Shown in pieces: positions 6,989 to 15,032 of a DNA stretch of 40,134 bases (positions within the stretch are counted from its first letter, which is position 1; every line of letters starts with the position of its first letter). A model generated the notes under the pieces. The model saw only the letters and a list, made by a program, of their open reading frames with translations. It made no database searches and was not told where the DNA came from. The position numbers were made by a program, and so were the translations under genes. Origin of the DNA: an uncultured Chloroflexota bacterium (GTDB lineage Bacteria > Chloroflexota > Anaerolineae > Aggregatilineales > Phototrophicaceae); contig CAIPFY010000182.1 in NCBI GenBank assembly GCA_903864435.1, forward strand, positions 1 through 40,134, written 5' to 3'.

Positions 6989-8821
6989 CTAGTGCGAAAA
7001 GTACGCAGCGTCTTTGTGAACGAAGACATGGGCGGTGCTTACGCGGCGCATCGGATTACCGTTGACATCCAGCACCAGCACGGGCTTGCCATCGGCACCC
7101 ACAACGGGTTCACCGTTCTCGACCTTTACTTCATCCCATGAGATCACCAGATCAATGCGCTTCAGGTTGTCCTGATTCTGGCTAATGATGATCGCGCCCC
7201 ATGCGTTGTAAAGCTCGTTGTTGGCTGCCAACAGACGATCACCGAAGTATTGAAGCTGCTGGAGCAGTTCAGGCGCATCCGACGGCACGGTGCGGAAGGT
7301 CAGGCCGCTAGGCAGCGGTAGGTGCTGGACTTCCAGATCGCGCTTCACCCGTTCTTCGAGGGTGATCGTGCTGCCAGCAACCAATGGATCGGGAACCATC
7401 TGCTGTTCAATTTCGGCATTGAACGCGCCGATAGCGGCTTCAGCATCTTCCGGGCTGGCGGATGTCTGGCGGGTGCTATACACGCCTGCCACCAGTTGTT
7501 CGTAAGGCACAGGCAGCAGCTTGCCCACATGATTATGTGCAGGCGGGAAGGTCATTTCGTGGAAGATTTCCACATCCGGCGACGTTCTTACGCCGAACTC
7601 CGCCAACCCCATATAACTGAGGATGGTCACGAAGGAAATGATGGAGAGGAAGAAGGTGATGGCGAAACGCCGATCGGCATAGCGACGGCTGACCGTCACA
7701 TCCAGATAAGGCCACACCGCCAGCAAACCGAGGATCAGGCCGGGGAAAATGATGCCCCAGAACACCTTATCACCCAGCTTGAGCGCACCCTGAATCCACA
7801 GGAAGTACCAAGGAGCCGTCGTACCTAGCGGCGTCACCTGCGGGTCGGCATGGTGTTCCAGCGGCGCATCGTAGAACCAGATGCACAGGACGACGAGGAT
7901 GAGCGTGGTCACGCCCAGCCACATGATTTCACTGGTCAGCACATCGGGGATGAAGTACACGCGCTTGTCCAGCGGGACGCGCTTGGCGGTGTCTTCGCCG
8001 ATGTTTTCCTTGCGCGGGGGCAAGCTGTGCCCGTGAACGATGACCTTGTAGTAGTGAACGCCGGTAAAGACGAACAGCAGCGCGGGCAGCAGCAGCACAT
8101 GCAGCAGGTAGAACCGCAACAAACCGTTGGCTGCGATTTCTGGGCCACCGCGTATCAGCAAGTTCAGGTTATCGCCGACGATTTGCGGCGGGGTGGCTTC
8201 GATCATGCTGGCACCGATCGTGACCGCCCACAGTGCTAACTGATCCCACGGGAGCAGGTAGCCGCTGAAGCTCAGGAAGCCGGTGATGGCCAGCAGGATA
8301 AGCCCTGTAAACCATGTGAATTGTCGGGGTTTCTTGTATGAACCTGTAAAGAACGTTCGCACCATATGTAAGGCGACGATCAAAACCATCGCTTCGGCGC
8401 CCAGACGATGCAGGTCACGCACCAGTTGTCCCATCGGCACATTGCCCAGAATGTTGAGCATGTCGCTGTAGGCCACTTCCGGCGACGGCGTGTACCACAC
8501 CATCAGCAGGATACCGGTGATCGTTTCAAAGAAAACGAGATACGTGGACAGCCAACCCAGACGGAAGGTGGGGTATAAGCCCGTCATATCCGAATGGAAA
8601 TAGCCGGGACGCATGTGCAACCAGAAGCCATCGGCATGAGGTTGCAAGCGGGGGTTCGGCTTACGACTGGCAGGCTCACCGCGCAGGGCTTCACGAATAT
8701 CCTGCACATTCATACCTGCGGTCAGACGCTCCACCGACTCGTCGACGAGTTCAAAGACGGCCTTCTTTAGGCCCTTTTCTTTAACATCGTCCAAAAAGGA
8801 TGGAAAGGGGAGTACGGACAT
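6989..8821 (-). CDS. Cytochrome b of a menaquinol-oxidising bc-type complex, fused form with long C-terminal extension
   Basis: A 610-residue cytochrome b with the b6-like four-helix heme domain joined to the subunit IV-like domain. Heme ligands are H138/H152 and H241/H256; the 14 and 15 residue spacings match the b6 type. SFSGYLLPWDQ (184-194) is typical of the family. The quinol-site motif, usually PEWY, reads APWY (336-339). Three further helices follow (about 296-316, 353-372, 386-404). Residues about 420-610 form a soluble extension absent from standard cytochrome b. An N-terminal region of about 75 residues precedes the first helix. The start ATG at 8821 has GAGGAGA 5 nt upstream. It lies between the Rieske and diheme cytochrome genes, giving a complete quinol:cytochrome c reductase unit. 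Confidence 0.92.
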   Translation of the reverse strand: MSVLPFPSFLDDVKEKGLKKAVFELVDESVERLTAGMNVQDIREALRGEPASRKPNPRLQPHADGFWLHMRPGYFHSDMTGLYPTFRLGWLSTYLVFFETITGILLMVWYTPSPEVAYSDMLNILGNVPMGQLVRDLHRLGAEAMVLIVALHMVRTFFTGSYKKPRQFTWFTGLILLAITGFLSFSGYLLPWDQLALWAVTIGASMIEATPPQIVGDNLNLLIRGGPEIAANGLLRFYLLHVLLLPALLFVFTGVHYYKVIVHGHSLPPRKENIGEDTAKRVPLDKRVYFIPDVLTSEIMWLGVTTLILVVLCIWFYDAPLEHHADPQVTPLGTTAPWYFLWIQGALKLGDKVFWGIIFPGLILGLLAVWPYLDVTVSRRYADRRFAITFFLSIISFVTILSYMGLAEFGVRTSPDVEIFHEMTFPPAHNHVGKLLPVPYEQLVAGVYSTRQTSASPEDAEAAIGAFNAEIEQQMVPDPLVAGSTITLEERVKRDLEVQHLPLPSGLTFRTVPSDAPELLQQLQYFGDRLLAANNELYNAWGAIIISQNQDNLKRIDLVISWDEVKVENGEPVVGADGKPVLVLDVNGNPMRRVSTAHVFVHKDAAYFSH

Positions 8822-8874
8822 ACAGTCTCCTCGTTACAAACACGTGTCCGACTTCGGAACGTTACAGGCTCGCC

Positions 8875-9462
8875 TTAAACTTGCCCGTTGCGCTTCAGCC
8901 GCGCACCGGTATTGATCGCCACATTCAAAATTTTCTTGCCGTTCAACGGAATCGGGTCGCCGTTTTCGTTGGTTTCGGCGGTGCTGCCATCGTCAAACGT
9001 CAGCTTGGTCTTGAAACGATCCAAACTGCGCGGGGCCGGGCCTTCGATCCACTTACCATTCAGCTCGTATTTGGAGCCGTGACACGGGCATTCAAAACGG
9101 CTGTTGGTTTCCACCCACTTCGGCAGGCAACCCAGATGGGTACACACGCCGTACAACGCCACAAACCCTTCGTCAGTGATGTTGCTGAGCCAGAAACGAC
9201 CCGAAGGAATGTTCACCGGAGGCTCACCCGCTGGTGGGATGGCATCGCCAGCGAAACTGAACGTACCGCCGAACTCGCCTTCTTTGAAGCGCGGCAGTGC
9301 AAACCAGATCAAGCCGGCTGAAGCCTGACCGAGGATGAGCGCAATGGATGCGCCCCAGATGTAGTACAAGAACTCACGTCGGCTTGGTGCGCTAACTTGA
9401 ATAGACTGGCCTGCTTTGGCAAGTCCATCCGGTTTCGCTTTGGTCACGCTTGCTGTCGCCAT
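8875..9462 (-). CDS. Rieske [2Fe-2S] iron-sulfur protein
   Basis: A 195-residue Rieske subunit. Cluster-binding boxes are CTHLGC (107-112) and CPCHGS (125-130). The N-terminus carries SRREFLYYIWG (27-37), a twin-arginine motif, followed by one membrane helix (about 33-56), as expected for a Tat-inserted Rieske protein whose cluster domain sits outside the cytoplasmic membrane. It moves electrons from quinol at cytochrome b to the diheme cytochrome c. ATG at 9462 has AGGGAGA upstream; a longer in-frame start at 9486 lacks support. It is the first gene of the operon, 53 bp before cytochrome b, behind the promoter at 9604-9632. Confidence 0.95.
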   Translation of the reverse strand: MATASVTKAKPDGLAKAGQSIQVSAPSRREFLYYIWGASIALILGQASAGLIWFALPRFKEGEFGGTFSFAGDAIPPAGEPPVNIPSGRFWLSNITDEGFVALYGVCTHLGCLPKWVETNSRFECPCHGSKYELNGKWIEGPAPRSLDRFKTKLTFDDGSTAETNENGDPIPLNGKKILNVAINTGARLKRNGQV

Positions 9463-9603
9463 GCAGTGTCTCCCTGACAAACACAAGACGGGTCAAGAGT
9501 TTATCGCAGACACCGAAAAGAAACCACAGTGTGATTTCGCATTTGTGTACGGGCTGCGTATTACAAACGAAGGTACGGCGGTGCGGGGCTTCACCGTGTG
9601 TAA

Positions 9604-9632
9604 AATATATCACAAGCGATATAGAGTGTCAA
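9604..9632 (-). promoter_or_regulatory. Sigma-70-type promoter of the Rieske/cytochrome b operon
   Basis: On the minus strand TTGACA (9632-9627) and TATATT (9609-9604) are separated by exactly 17 bp, close to consensus. The start point would be near 9597, leaving a leader of about 135 nt before the Rieske ATG, long enough to hold regulation although no clear structure is visible. Confidence 0.75.
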
Positions 9633-9719
9633 AAAAACTATCGGATTTGCCCGGTGATTTTTCCCACGCCGCACCCTACTCTATGATAATCATCTTATGG
9701 CGCAGAAACGAGGCACAAA

Positions 9720-10637
9720 TTGACATCTTTTGTTATTCAGTGCAAACGCTTTTCGTGGATCAATATTGTTCGCCCTGACCGGGAAGATATTGCTCATTTA
9801 TCGGCCTTACATCCTGAAATTCATCCTTTACATCTGGATGACCTGCTCAGTAAAACCGAACGCCCCAAGATTGACCGTGAAGACAACTATCTGTTCGTGG
9901 TACTACACTTTCCGGTATGGGATGAACGCAACCGTGTATCGCGCCCCAATGAAATTGAGTTCATCATTGGGCGTAATTTTCTGGTGACGGTGCATGATGG
10001 CGGTTTGCGCCCGCTGGTGCGGCTGTTTGCTCGTTTTGAACTGTACGCAGACCAGCGCGATCGAGTCCTCGGCAAAGGTGCGAACGATGCTTTTTACGCC
10101 TTGCTCGACCAACTGGTGGACTACCTTTTCCCCATTCTTCGCAAAGTAGATAGCAATATTCACACCCTAGAGGACACGGTTTTTACCGCCGATACGCGCC
10201 AAATCATTCAGGATATCGCGCTGGTGCGGCGCGACATCATCGCGCTCCGCCGCATCATTCGCCATCTCGTCCCGATTGTGTCGGCGCTGGAACGGATAGA
10301 TCATCCGGTCATCCGCGAAGACATGGAAGACTATTTTGGTGATACCGTAGACCATGTTCAGGCGGCGCAGGATATCATAGATGAGGATTATGAGGTGATC
10401 GGCGGTCTTTCGGAAACGGCCGATACGCTGGTGAGCCACCGCATCAACGATGTGATGCGCGTGCTTACTGTGTTTTCGGTCATCATGTTGCCGCTGACGC
10501 TGGTATCCGGTATTTACGGCATGAATATCCGGTTGCCCTTGAATGAGCATCCTGACGCATTTATAGTTGTAATTGCTCTAATGACAACCATCGCTACACT
10601 TATGCTCGTGTACTTTCGACGGCGAAAGTGGATTTGA
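9720..10637 (+). CDS. corA: CorA-family divalent metal ion channel
   Basis: A 305-residue CorA-like protein (PF01544) for Mg2+, Co2+ or related ion transport across the cytoplasmic membrane. The N-terminal cytoplasmic domain is followed by long helices and two C-terminal membrane segments (about 243-263 and 280-299). The signature YGMN follows the first (SGIYGMNIRLP). The loop after it reads NEHPDA rather than the typical MPE, so ion selectivity is uncertain. The C-terminus ends in basic RRRKW. The start is TTG at 9720 with GAGGC nearby; no better in-frame start exists downstream before conserved sequence. Its stop overlaps the RNase D start as TGATG, indicating a two-gene operon. Confidence 0.88.
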   Translation: MTSFVIQCKRFSWINIVRPDREDIAHLSALHPEIHPLHLDDLLSKTERPKIDREDNYLFVVLHFPVWDERNRVSRPNEIEFIIGRNFLVTVHDGGLRPLVRLFARFELYADQRDRVLGKGANDAFYALLDQLVDYLFPILRKVDSNIHTLEDTVFTADTRQIIQDIALVRRDIIALRRIIRHLVPIVSALERIDHPVIREDMEDYFGDTVDHVQAAQDIIDEDYEVIGGLSETADTLVSHRINDVMRVLTVFSVIMLPLTLVSGIYGMNIRLPLNEHPDAFIVVIALMTTIATLMLVYFRRRKWI

Positions 10638-11779
10638 TGAAATGGCCCTTTTCTCCAGCAGTTTATATTGACCACGACACTGATTTTCAGCGGTTGGTGA
10701 GCAACCTTGCCAATGAACCGTTGATTGCCATTGATACCGAGTCTAACAGCCTGTACGCCTACCGCGAACGGGTGTGTCTCGTGCAAATCTCCACCCGCAC
10801 AGCGGATTACATCGTAGACCCGCTGCGGGTGGCGGATTTGAGTCCGCTGGGGCCGCTGTTGAGCAACCCGTCTATCGAGAAAGTGTTTCATGCGGCGGAA
10901 TATGACCTGCTGTGCCTGAAGCGCGACTACGGCTTCGTCGTCCACAACCTGTTCGATACGATGGTGGCCGCCCGCATACTGGGGCGCAAGTTGGTCGGCC
11001 TGCACAACCTGTTAGCCGACTACTGCGGGGTGCCACAGGTGGACAAAAGCCACCAGCGCGACGATTGGGGGCAGCGCCCCTTGCCGGAAGATGGCCTGCT
11101 CTATGCCCAGCAGGATACCCACTACCTACCCGCGCTGCGAAACTTTCTGGAGGCCGAACTGCAAGCCGCTGACCGTATGCCGGAATCGGCGGAAATTTTC
11201 GCCGAGTATGCTGACGTCCAGCCCACCGAACGCAGCTTCGATCCCGATGGTTTCTGGCGCATCGGTATTCCGGCGGATTTGAATCGGCGGCAGATGGCGA
11301 TTCTGCGCGAAGTGTATTTGCTGCGCGAACGCCTTGCGGAAGAACGGGATGTGCCGCCCTTCAAAGTGTTCTCCGACAAGAGCTTGCTGGCTTTCGCTGA
11401 AATGGCTCCTGCCGCTGTCCGCGATCTGGAACGCATTAAGGGGATGACCCCGCAGCAGGTACGGCGCTATGGACGCGACATTATGGCGGCCATCGAACAG
11501 GGCAAACATGCGCCCAACCCGCGCCAACCCGCCCGTCCGCCTGATCTTGACCCGCAGGTGGTGGAACGCTTCAGTGCCCTCAAGGATTGGCGGCGGATGC
11601 GCGCCGAACAACGCGGCGTGGAATCCGATGTGATTTTGTCCAAAGATGCGCTGTGGGATATTGCCTTCAAAACCCCCGGCAGTCTGGAAGAAATGACGAC
11701 CATCACCGGCTTAGGCCCGTGGCGGCGGGCAACTTACGGAAGCGAGATTCTGGAAATCTTAGAACGGGTACGCGGCTGA
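10637..11779 (+). CDS. rnd: Ribonuclease D-like 3'-5' exonuclease with HRDC domains
   Basis: A 380-residue DEDD-family exonuclease. Catalytic motifs: DTE (33-35) in AIDTESNSLY, D90 in HAAEYDLLCL, and YAQQD (156-160), the Y-x(3)-D Exo III motif. The C-terminal half contains two HRDC-like helical modules (about 213-290 and 300-378), as in RNase D, which trims 3' ends of tRNA precursors and other RNAs. ATG 10637 overlaps the CorA stop (TGATG); a GTG at 10628 is an alternative. Length is typical of the family. The link with a metal channel is positional only. Confidence 0.93.
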   Translation: MKWPFSPAVYIDHDTDFQRLVSNLANEPLIAIDTESNSLYAYRERVCLVQISTRTADYIVDPLRVADLSPLGPLLSNPSIEKVFHAAEYDLLCLKRDYGFVVHNLFDTMVAARILGRKLVGLHNLLADYCGVPQVDKSHQRDDWGQRPLPEDGLLYAQQDTHYLPALRNFLEAELQAADRMPESAEIFAEYADVQPTERSFDPDGFWRIGIPADLNRRQMAILREVYLLRERLAEERDVPPFKVFSDKSLLAFAEMAPAAVRDLERIKGMTPQQVRRYGRDIMAAIEQGKHAPNPRQPARPPDLDPQVVERFSALKDWRRMRAEQRGVESDVILSKDALWDIAFKTPGSLEEMTTITGLGPWRRATYGSEILEILERVRG

Positions 11780-11802
11780 CCTGCCCCCCCGCCATAACCC
11801 GC

Positions 11803-11808
11803 TATAAT
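11803..11808 (+). promoter_or_regulatory. Candidate -10 box upstream of the hydrolase-like gene and lipB
   Basis: TATAAT lies 32 bp before the ATG at 11840, in the short gap after RNase D. No convincing -35 element is present, so this is a weak call. It would give a leader of about 25 nt. Confidence 0.35.
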
Positions 11809-11839
11809 CAACTGCATCGGTGTGCGAGGATGCAGCATT

Positions 11840-12583
11840 ATGCCCATTTATGACCCGGATCGCGTCGAATACGGCACTACCAGCGGTCACATTGATATTG
11901 TGATGGACAATGGTCGGCAGTTTCCCGCGTACTGGGCGTATCCCACCAGCGGCCATCTCTTTCCAGCTATCGCGCTCATTCACGATTGGTGGGGACTCAC
12001 CCCGCTGATACGACGGCTGGCGAACCTGTTTGCGCAGGCGGGCTACTATGTGGTCGCGCCCGATCTGTTCGATGGGCAGGTGGCCGAATCGCCCGCGCAG
12101 GCGCTCGAACGGGTGAAAGTATTAGGCGACGGTGGCTATTCGCGTGTGGATGCGGCGCTGGCGGCGCTGGAAAGCCACCATAACACCAACCGCGATGTAG
12201 CGGCGCTCGGCATCGGCATGGGCGGCAGTTTGGCCTATGAAGCCGCCATTACCCGCACCAATCTGGAGGCGGCCATTTCGGTCTACGGCTTCCCGCAGAA
12301 GTACCTCGGACGTTTCGCCCATGCGCCCACCCCGATTCTGGCACTCTACGGCGAACATGAGCCGTTCACGCTCAAGCCCGTGCTGACCAAGCTGCAAGCC
12401 GAACTGCGTGCCAGCGCCCACAAACTGCCGCATGAGTTCGTGATGCTGCCCGGTGTGGGGCGGGATTTCTTCGGGGAGCAGGCCACCGAAGCCGAGCAAA
12501 CGCAGGGACGCGCCGCGCTGCGCCACATTTTCACCTTTCTGGAAAAATATCTGCGCGGGCCAATGCGCCCGAAAATCCTATGA
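11840..12583 (+). CDS. Dienelactone hydrolase-fold protein, probably non-catalytic
   Basis: A 247-residue alpha/beta-hydrolase of the dienelactone hydrolase type (PF01738). Fold markers are present: IHDWWGL (47-53), APDLFDG (73-79), the strand-turn-helix GIGMGGS (124-130), and LALYGEHEPF (167-176). In active members the turn reads G-x-C-x-G-G; here the nucleophile position is Gly126. The usual acid Asp is Glu174 and the usual catalytic His is Arg208 (LPGVGRDFF). By eye the nucleophile and histidine are both missing, suggesting a pseudo-enzyme or binding protein. ATG 11840 has GAGGA 9 nt upstream. The stop overlaps the lipB start as ATGA, so the pair is co-translated. Confidence 0.82.
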   Translation: MPIYDPDRVEYGTTSGHIDIVMDNGRQFPAYWAYPTSGHLFPAIALIHDWWGLTPLIRRLANLFAQAGYYVVAPDLFDGQVAESPAQALERVKVLGDGGYSRVDAALAALESHHNTNRDVAALGIGMGGSLAYEAAITRTNLEAAISVYGFPQKYLGRFAHAPTPILALYGEHEPFTLKPVLTKLQAELRASAHKLPHEFVMLPGVGRDFFGEQATEAEQTQGRAALRHIFTFLEKYLRGPMRPKIL

Positions 12584-13302
12584 CCTTACCCGATCACCCA
12601 CCGCTGCCCATCTGTCAGGTGCGCCTGCCGGGGCGCGTAGAGTACGAAACCGCGCTGGCGGAACAGAACGCGCTGGCGGAGGCACGCGGACGCGGAGCCA
12701 TCCCCGACCAACTGCTGCTGCTGGAACATCCCCACACCTACACCCTCGGCACCTCGGCGCACGATGAACACTTGCTGCTCACTCCGCCAGAATTGGAGGC
12801 GCGGGGCATCCGGGTCTACCGCGTGGATCGCGGCGGCGACATCACCTATCACGGGCCGGGGCAGATCGTCGGCTACCCGATCATGGCGCTACCGCGTGAG
12901 TCCGAAGGGCTGCGGGCGGATGTGGTGGGCTACGTGCGGCGGCTGGAGACGGTCATTATCCGCTTGCTGGCGGATGACGGCCTACAGGGGCAGCCTATCG
13001 CGGGATTGACGGGCGTGTGGGTACAAACGCCGTCCGGCGCAGCGAAGGTGTGCGCCATCGGCGTGCGCGTGAACGTGAAGGCTGTCACCAAGCACGGTTT
13101 CGCGCTGAATGTGAATACCGATCTGGACTATTTTGGCGGGATTATCCCGTGTGGTATCCGCGACAAGGGCGTGACGAGTTTGGCGACGCTGCTGGGTGCG
13201 CCGCAGGATATGGCGCAGGTGCGGGAACGGTTAATCGCGCACTTCGGCGCGGTCTACGGGCGCGAGATGCAGCTTACAACGACCACACCCCCGCTTGCAT
13301 AA
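12580..13302 (+). CDS. lipB: Octanoyl-[ACP]:protein N-octanoyltransferase LipB
   Basis: A 240-residue LipB. It moves octanoate from acyl carrier protein to lipoyl domains of 2-oxoacid dehydrogenases and glycine cleavage H protein, the first step of lipoate synthesis in the cytoplasm. The signature RGGDITYHGPGQIVGY is at 84-99. The catalytic lysine is K156 (AAKVCAIG) and the acyl-thioester cysteine is C191 (IIPCGI). Length matches the family. It overlaps the preceding gene by 4 bp (ATGA). LipA is not in the window. The last 29 bp overlap the convergent HNH gene. Confidence 0.96.
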   Translation: MTLPDHPPLPICQVRLPGRVEYETALAEQNALAEARGRGAIPDQLLLLEHPHTYTLGTSAHDEHLLLTPPELEARGIRVYRVDRGGDITYHGPGQIVGYPIMALPRESEGLRADVVGYVRRLETVIIRLLADDGLQGQPIAGLTGVWVQTPSGAAKVCAIGVRVNVKAVTKHGFALNVNTDLDYFGGIIPCGIRDKGVTSLATLLGAPQDMAQVRERLIAHFGAVYGREMQLTTTTPPLA

Positions 13303-13678
13303 GTCTATACCGCGTTTCAACCTGCTCAGGGTGGTTCATTTGCAATACGCGGATAGTGACCCGCCCGATGGCTGTTTTGCCAATCAGCAGAGCATCGTCA
13401 AATTCAAAATGCTCATTCCAATCTTGGATGCGGGGATTGAACAACGGAGTCAATATGCCGCCGTCATAAGATGCGACATCACTTCCTTTTGTCGTATTAC
13501 ATTGAAAACAGGCGTAAGCTAGGTTATCAGGCTCGGATGAGCCTTCATGTTTCAGCGCGATAATATGGTCAATCTGATGACGATATAAGCTGTAGCCTTC
13601 TGGCTTATGGCAATATTCACAACAATATTGCGCCCGTAATCTAACAAATTCGCGGATTGAAGCAGAGATTAGCGTCAT
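13274..13678 (-). CDS. HNH endonuclease, second gene of a two-gene cassette
   Basis: A 134-residue HNH nuclease (PF01844). Zinc pairs are CEYC (20-23) and CFQC (57-60). The HNH core runs HQIDH (34-38), NLAYAC (52-57), N61 and KGSD (64-67), and a conserved tail LFNPRIQDWNEHFEF (79-93) follows. I recognise this arrangement from a family common in cyanobacteria and other multicellular bacteria, where it often follows a small helical gene as here. The target is unknown; neither a methyltransferase nor a phage gene is adjacent. Its ATG overlaps the upstream stop by 4 bp (ATGA). Its 3' end overlaps lipB. Confidence 0.85.
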   Translation of the reverse strand: MTLISASIREFVRLRAQYCCEYCHKPEGYSLYRHQIDHIIALKHEGSSEPDNLAYACFQCNTTKGSDVASYDGGILTPLFNPRIQDWNEHFEFDDALLIGKTAIGRVTIRVLQMNHPEQVETRYRLMQAGVWSL

Positions 13679-13926
13679 GTGCGGTGAAGAATAGCCAATG
13701 CCCGCGCTTTGAGAAGCGAAACTAGCCGATCAGCCAGCAACATTTGTTGTAGCTCGGCTGTCTCGTCCGGCGTGAGCGTCCCCGCACTGTTGCGTTCAGC
13801 CAATTCCTCCGCACGTTGTTGTGCGGGATCCGAAGCATGAAACGCGAGAATCTCCTGTGGCGTAGCCTTTTGCACAAGGAAGTCTAAAAGGTCATCATAG
13901 ATGGGTGCGAGTTTGGCAGCAGTCAT
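13675..13926 (-). CDS. Small helical protein paired with the HNH nuclease
   Basis: An 83-residue, all-helical, soluble protein: KLAPIYDDLLDFLVQKATPQEILAFHAS, then two helices joined by a turn (TLTPDETAELQQMLLADRL), ending in a basic helix LLKARALAILHRT. No DNA-binding or catalytic motif is evident. Similar small proteins occur directly upstream of this HNH family in other genomes, from memory. It overlaps the nuclease start by 4 bp. ATG 13926 has GGAG 9 nt upstream. An antitoxin-like or adaptor role is possible but unproven. Confidence 0.68.
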   Translation of the reverse strand: MTAAKLAPIYDDLLDFLVQKATPQEILAFHASDPAQQRAEELAERNSAGTLTPDETAELQQMLLADRLVSLLKARALAILHRT

Positions 13927-13962
13927 CGTGGCCTACTCCAGAACGCCCGACAGTCTGTGAAC

Positions 13963-13971
13963 AGTGTAGCA
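13963..13971 (-). promoter_or_regulatory. Extended -10 element for the small helical protein/HNH cassette
   Basis: Minus strand TGCTACACT, an extended -10 with one or two mismatches, about 37 bp upstream of the ATG at 13926. No strong -35 element. The predicted leader is about 30 nt. Confidence 0.35.
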
Positions 13972-13996
13972 TAAATCGAGTAACGAGGCGGTACAC

Positions 13997-14518
13997 ATGA
14001 TCTGGATTGATCCGCGCACAGCGGCGGCAGTGGGGTTGACCTTCGCGTTCATGGCGGCGGGGCTAGGACGCGCTTTGCCGCTGGATGGCAGCGAAATTGT
14101 GCCGCTGGTGGTCAGCGCCGCCTTCCTGACGGGCTATTTCTACCTGTGGCGCACGCTGCTGCGGTTGCCCTTCGCGCTGGTCATCACCCTGCGCCGCGCT
14201 CGCCACGCGCAAACCCGCTACGGACTCAGCCGCCGCGAAAGCCTGCGCGATGGCTATGTGCGCGGTTTTCTGGATACGCGCCGCTGGACGGTGGGGCCGC
14301 TGGCGCTGTTTGACCGGATGGCGGTGTTCTGTCTGGCGCTGCTGGCCTGCACCCCCGGCGCGGCACAACTGTTCCTGTGGTTGGGGGGCATCATCGGCCT
14401 CGCCCTGCTGCTCACTGTGTATCTGCTGCGCGGCACGTTCGGCTGGCTGGTGGACGAAGCGCCGCGCCCCGACGGGATAAACCGTCCGGCGCTGCCGTTC
14501 CTCGACCTGCGCGATTAG
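13997..14518 (+). CDS. Integral membrane protein of unknown function
   Basis: A 173-residue membrane protein not recognised by family. Hydrophobic segments lie at about 8-24, 35-52, 104-126 and 128-148, with a basic loop between the second and third (LRRARHAQTRYGLSRRESLRDG). The start ATG at 13997 has GAGG 9 nt upstream. The C-terminal 25 residues are polar. It is divergent from the HNH cassette and convergent with the next gene. No function is proposed. Confidence 0.6.
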   Translation: MIWIDPRTAAAVGLTFAFMAAGLGRALPLDGSEIVPLVVSAAFLTGYFYLWRTLLRLPFALVITLRRARHAQTRYGLSRRESLRDGYVRGFLDTRRWTVGPLALFDRMAVFCLALLACTPGAAQLFLWLGGIIGLALLLTVYLLRGTFGWLVDEAPRPDGINRPALPFLDLRD

Positions 14519-14535
14519 CGTCCGCTTCGTCCGCT

Positions 14536-14865
14536 TCAATCTGTCTCGTCTGTCTCGCTCGCCTCATCCGCATCGCTCGTCAGGATGATGCCGTGTAGCT
14601 CCTCGAAGGCGCGTTCCATCTCACGCGCATCAAACTGCGCCTTCACGACGGCGCGGCTCAACGGCTGAAGGTTGCCAAACAGGTGTTCCGCCAGCTTGGT
14701 CTGCCGGTCTTTCTCGCGCAGTTGTGCGGTTTCCGGCGGCAGTACCGCGAACAGGCCCTCATAAGCGCGTTCGCCGTCACGCAACTTGAGTGCCATCACA
14801 TCCAGCAGTTCGCGGAAACGCATAATCTCCTGCCGGACTTTTTCGATGTGTTCAGGATTGCCCAC
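14536..14865 (-). CDS. Small helical hypothetical protein with acidic tail
   Basis: A 109-residue soluble protein starting with GTG at 14865, with AGGG 5 nt upstream. Residues 5-95 are charged alpha helix (EKVRQEIMRFRELLDVMALK and LSRAVVKAQFDAREMERAFE), and the last 12 residues are acidic (SDADEASETDETD). No known domain is recognised. The amphipathic helices suggest a coiled-coil or helical bundle. It is convergent with the membrane protein upstream in coordinates, 17 bp apart, without a visible terminator. Confidence 0.5.
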   Translation of the reverse strand: MGNPEHIEKVRQEIMRFRELLDVMALKLRDGERAYEGLFAVLPPETAQLREKDRQTKLAEHLFGNLQPLSRAVVKAQFDAREMERAFEELHGIILTSDADEASETDETD

Positions 14866-14927
14866 AATGCCCTATCTTTCGGGATAAGACGCATGAAGCG
14901 CGTCATCGGAAAACCCCTATCCCCCAG

Positions 14928-14957
14928 CCCCTTTCCCCATAGCAATAGAGAAAGGGG
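14928..14957. repeat. Inverted repeat, 8-bp arms
   Basis: CCCCTTTC (14928-14935) and GAAAGGGG (14950-14957) with a 14-nt loop, inside a C-rich stretch. It lies between the GTG of a minus-strand gene and the 3' end of the SPFH gene. It has no T tract, so a dispersed repeat is as likely as a transcript end. Confidence 0.5.
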
Positions 14958-15032
14958 AGCAAGAGGCGGTGGCGTACCTGCGTCGGGTGACACTCGTGTT
15001 GTCCGCTTGCCCCGCCTTTTGCCCCAAAACCA

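Noticed and set aside
5686-7065. 459-codon plus-strand frame opposite the diheme cytochrome c
   Set aside because: The minus strand holds a clear cytochrome with two CxxCH sites. The plus-strand frame has no recognisable domain and an atypical His/Arg-rich composition.
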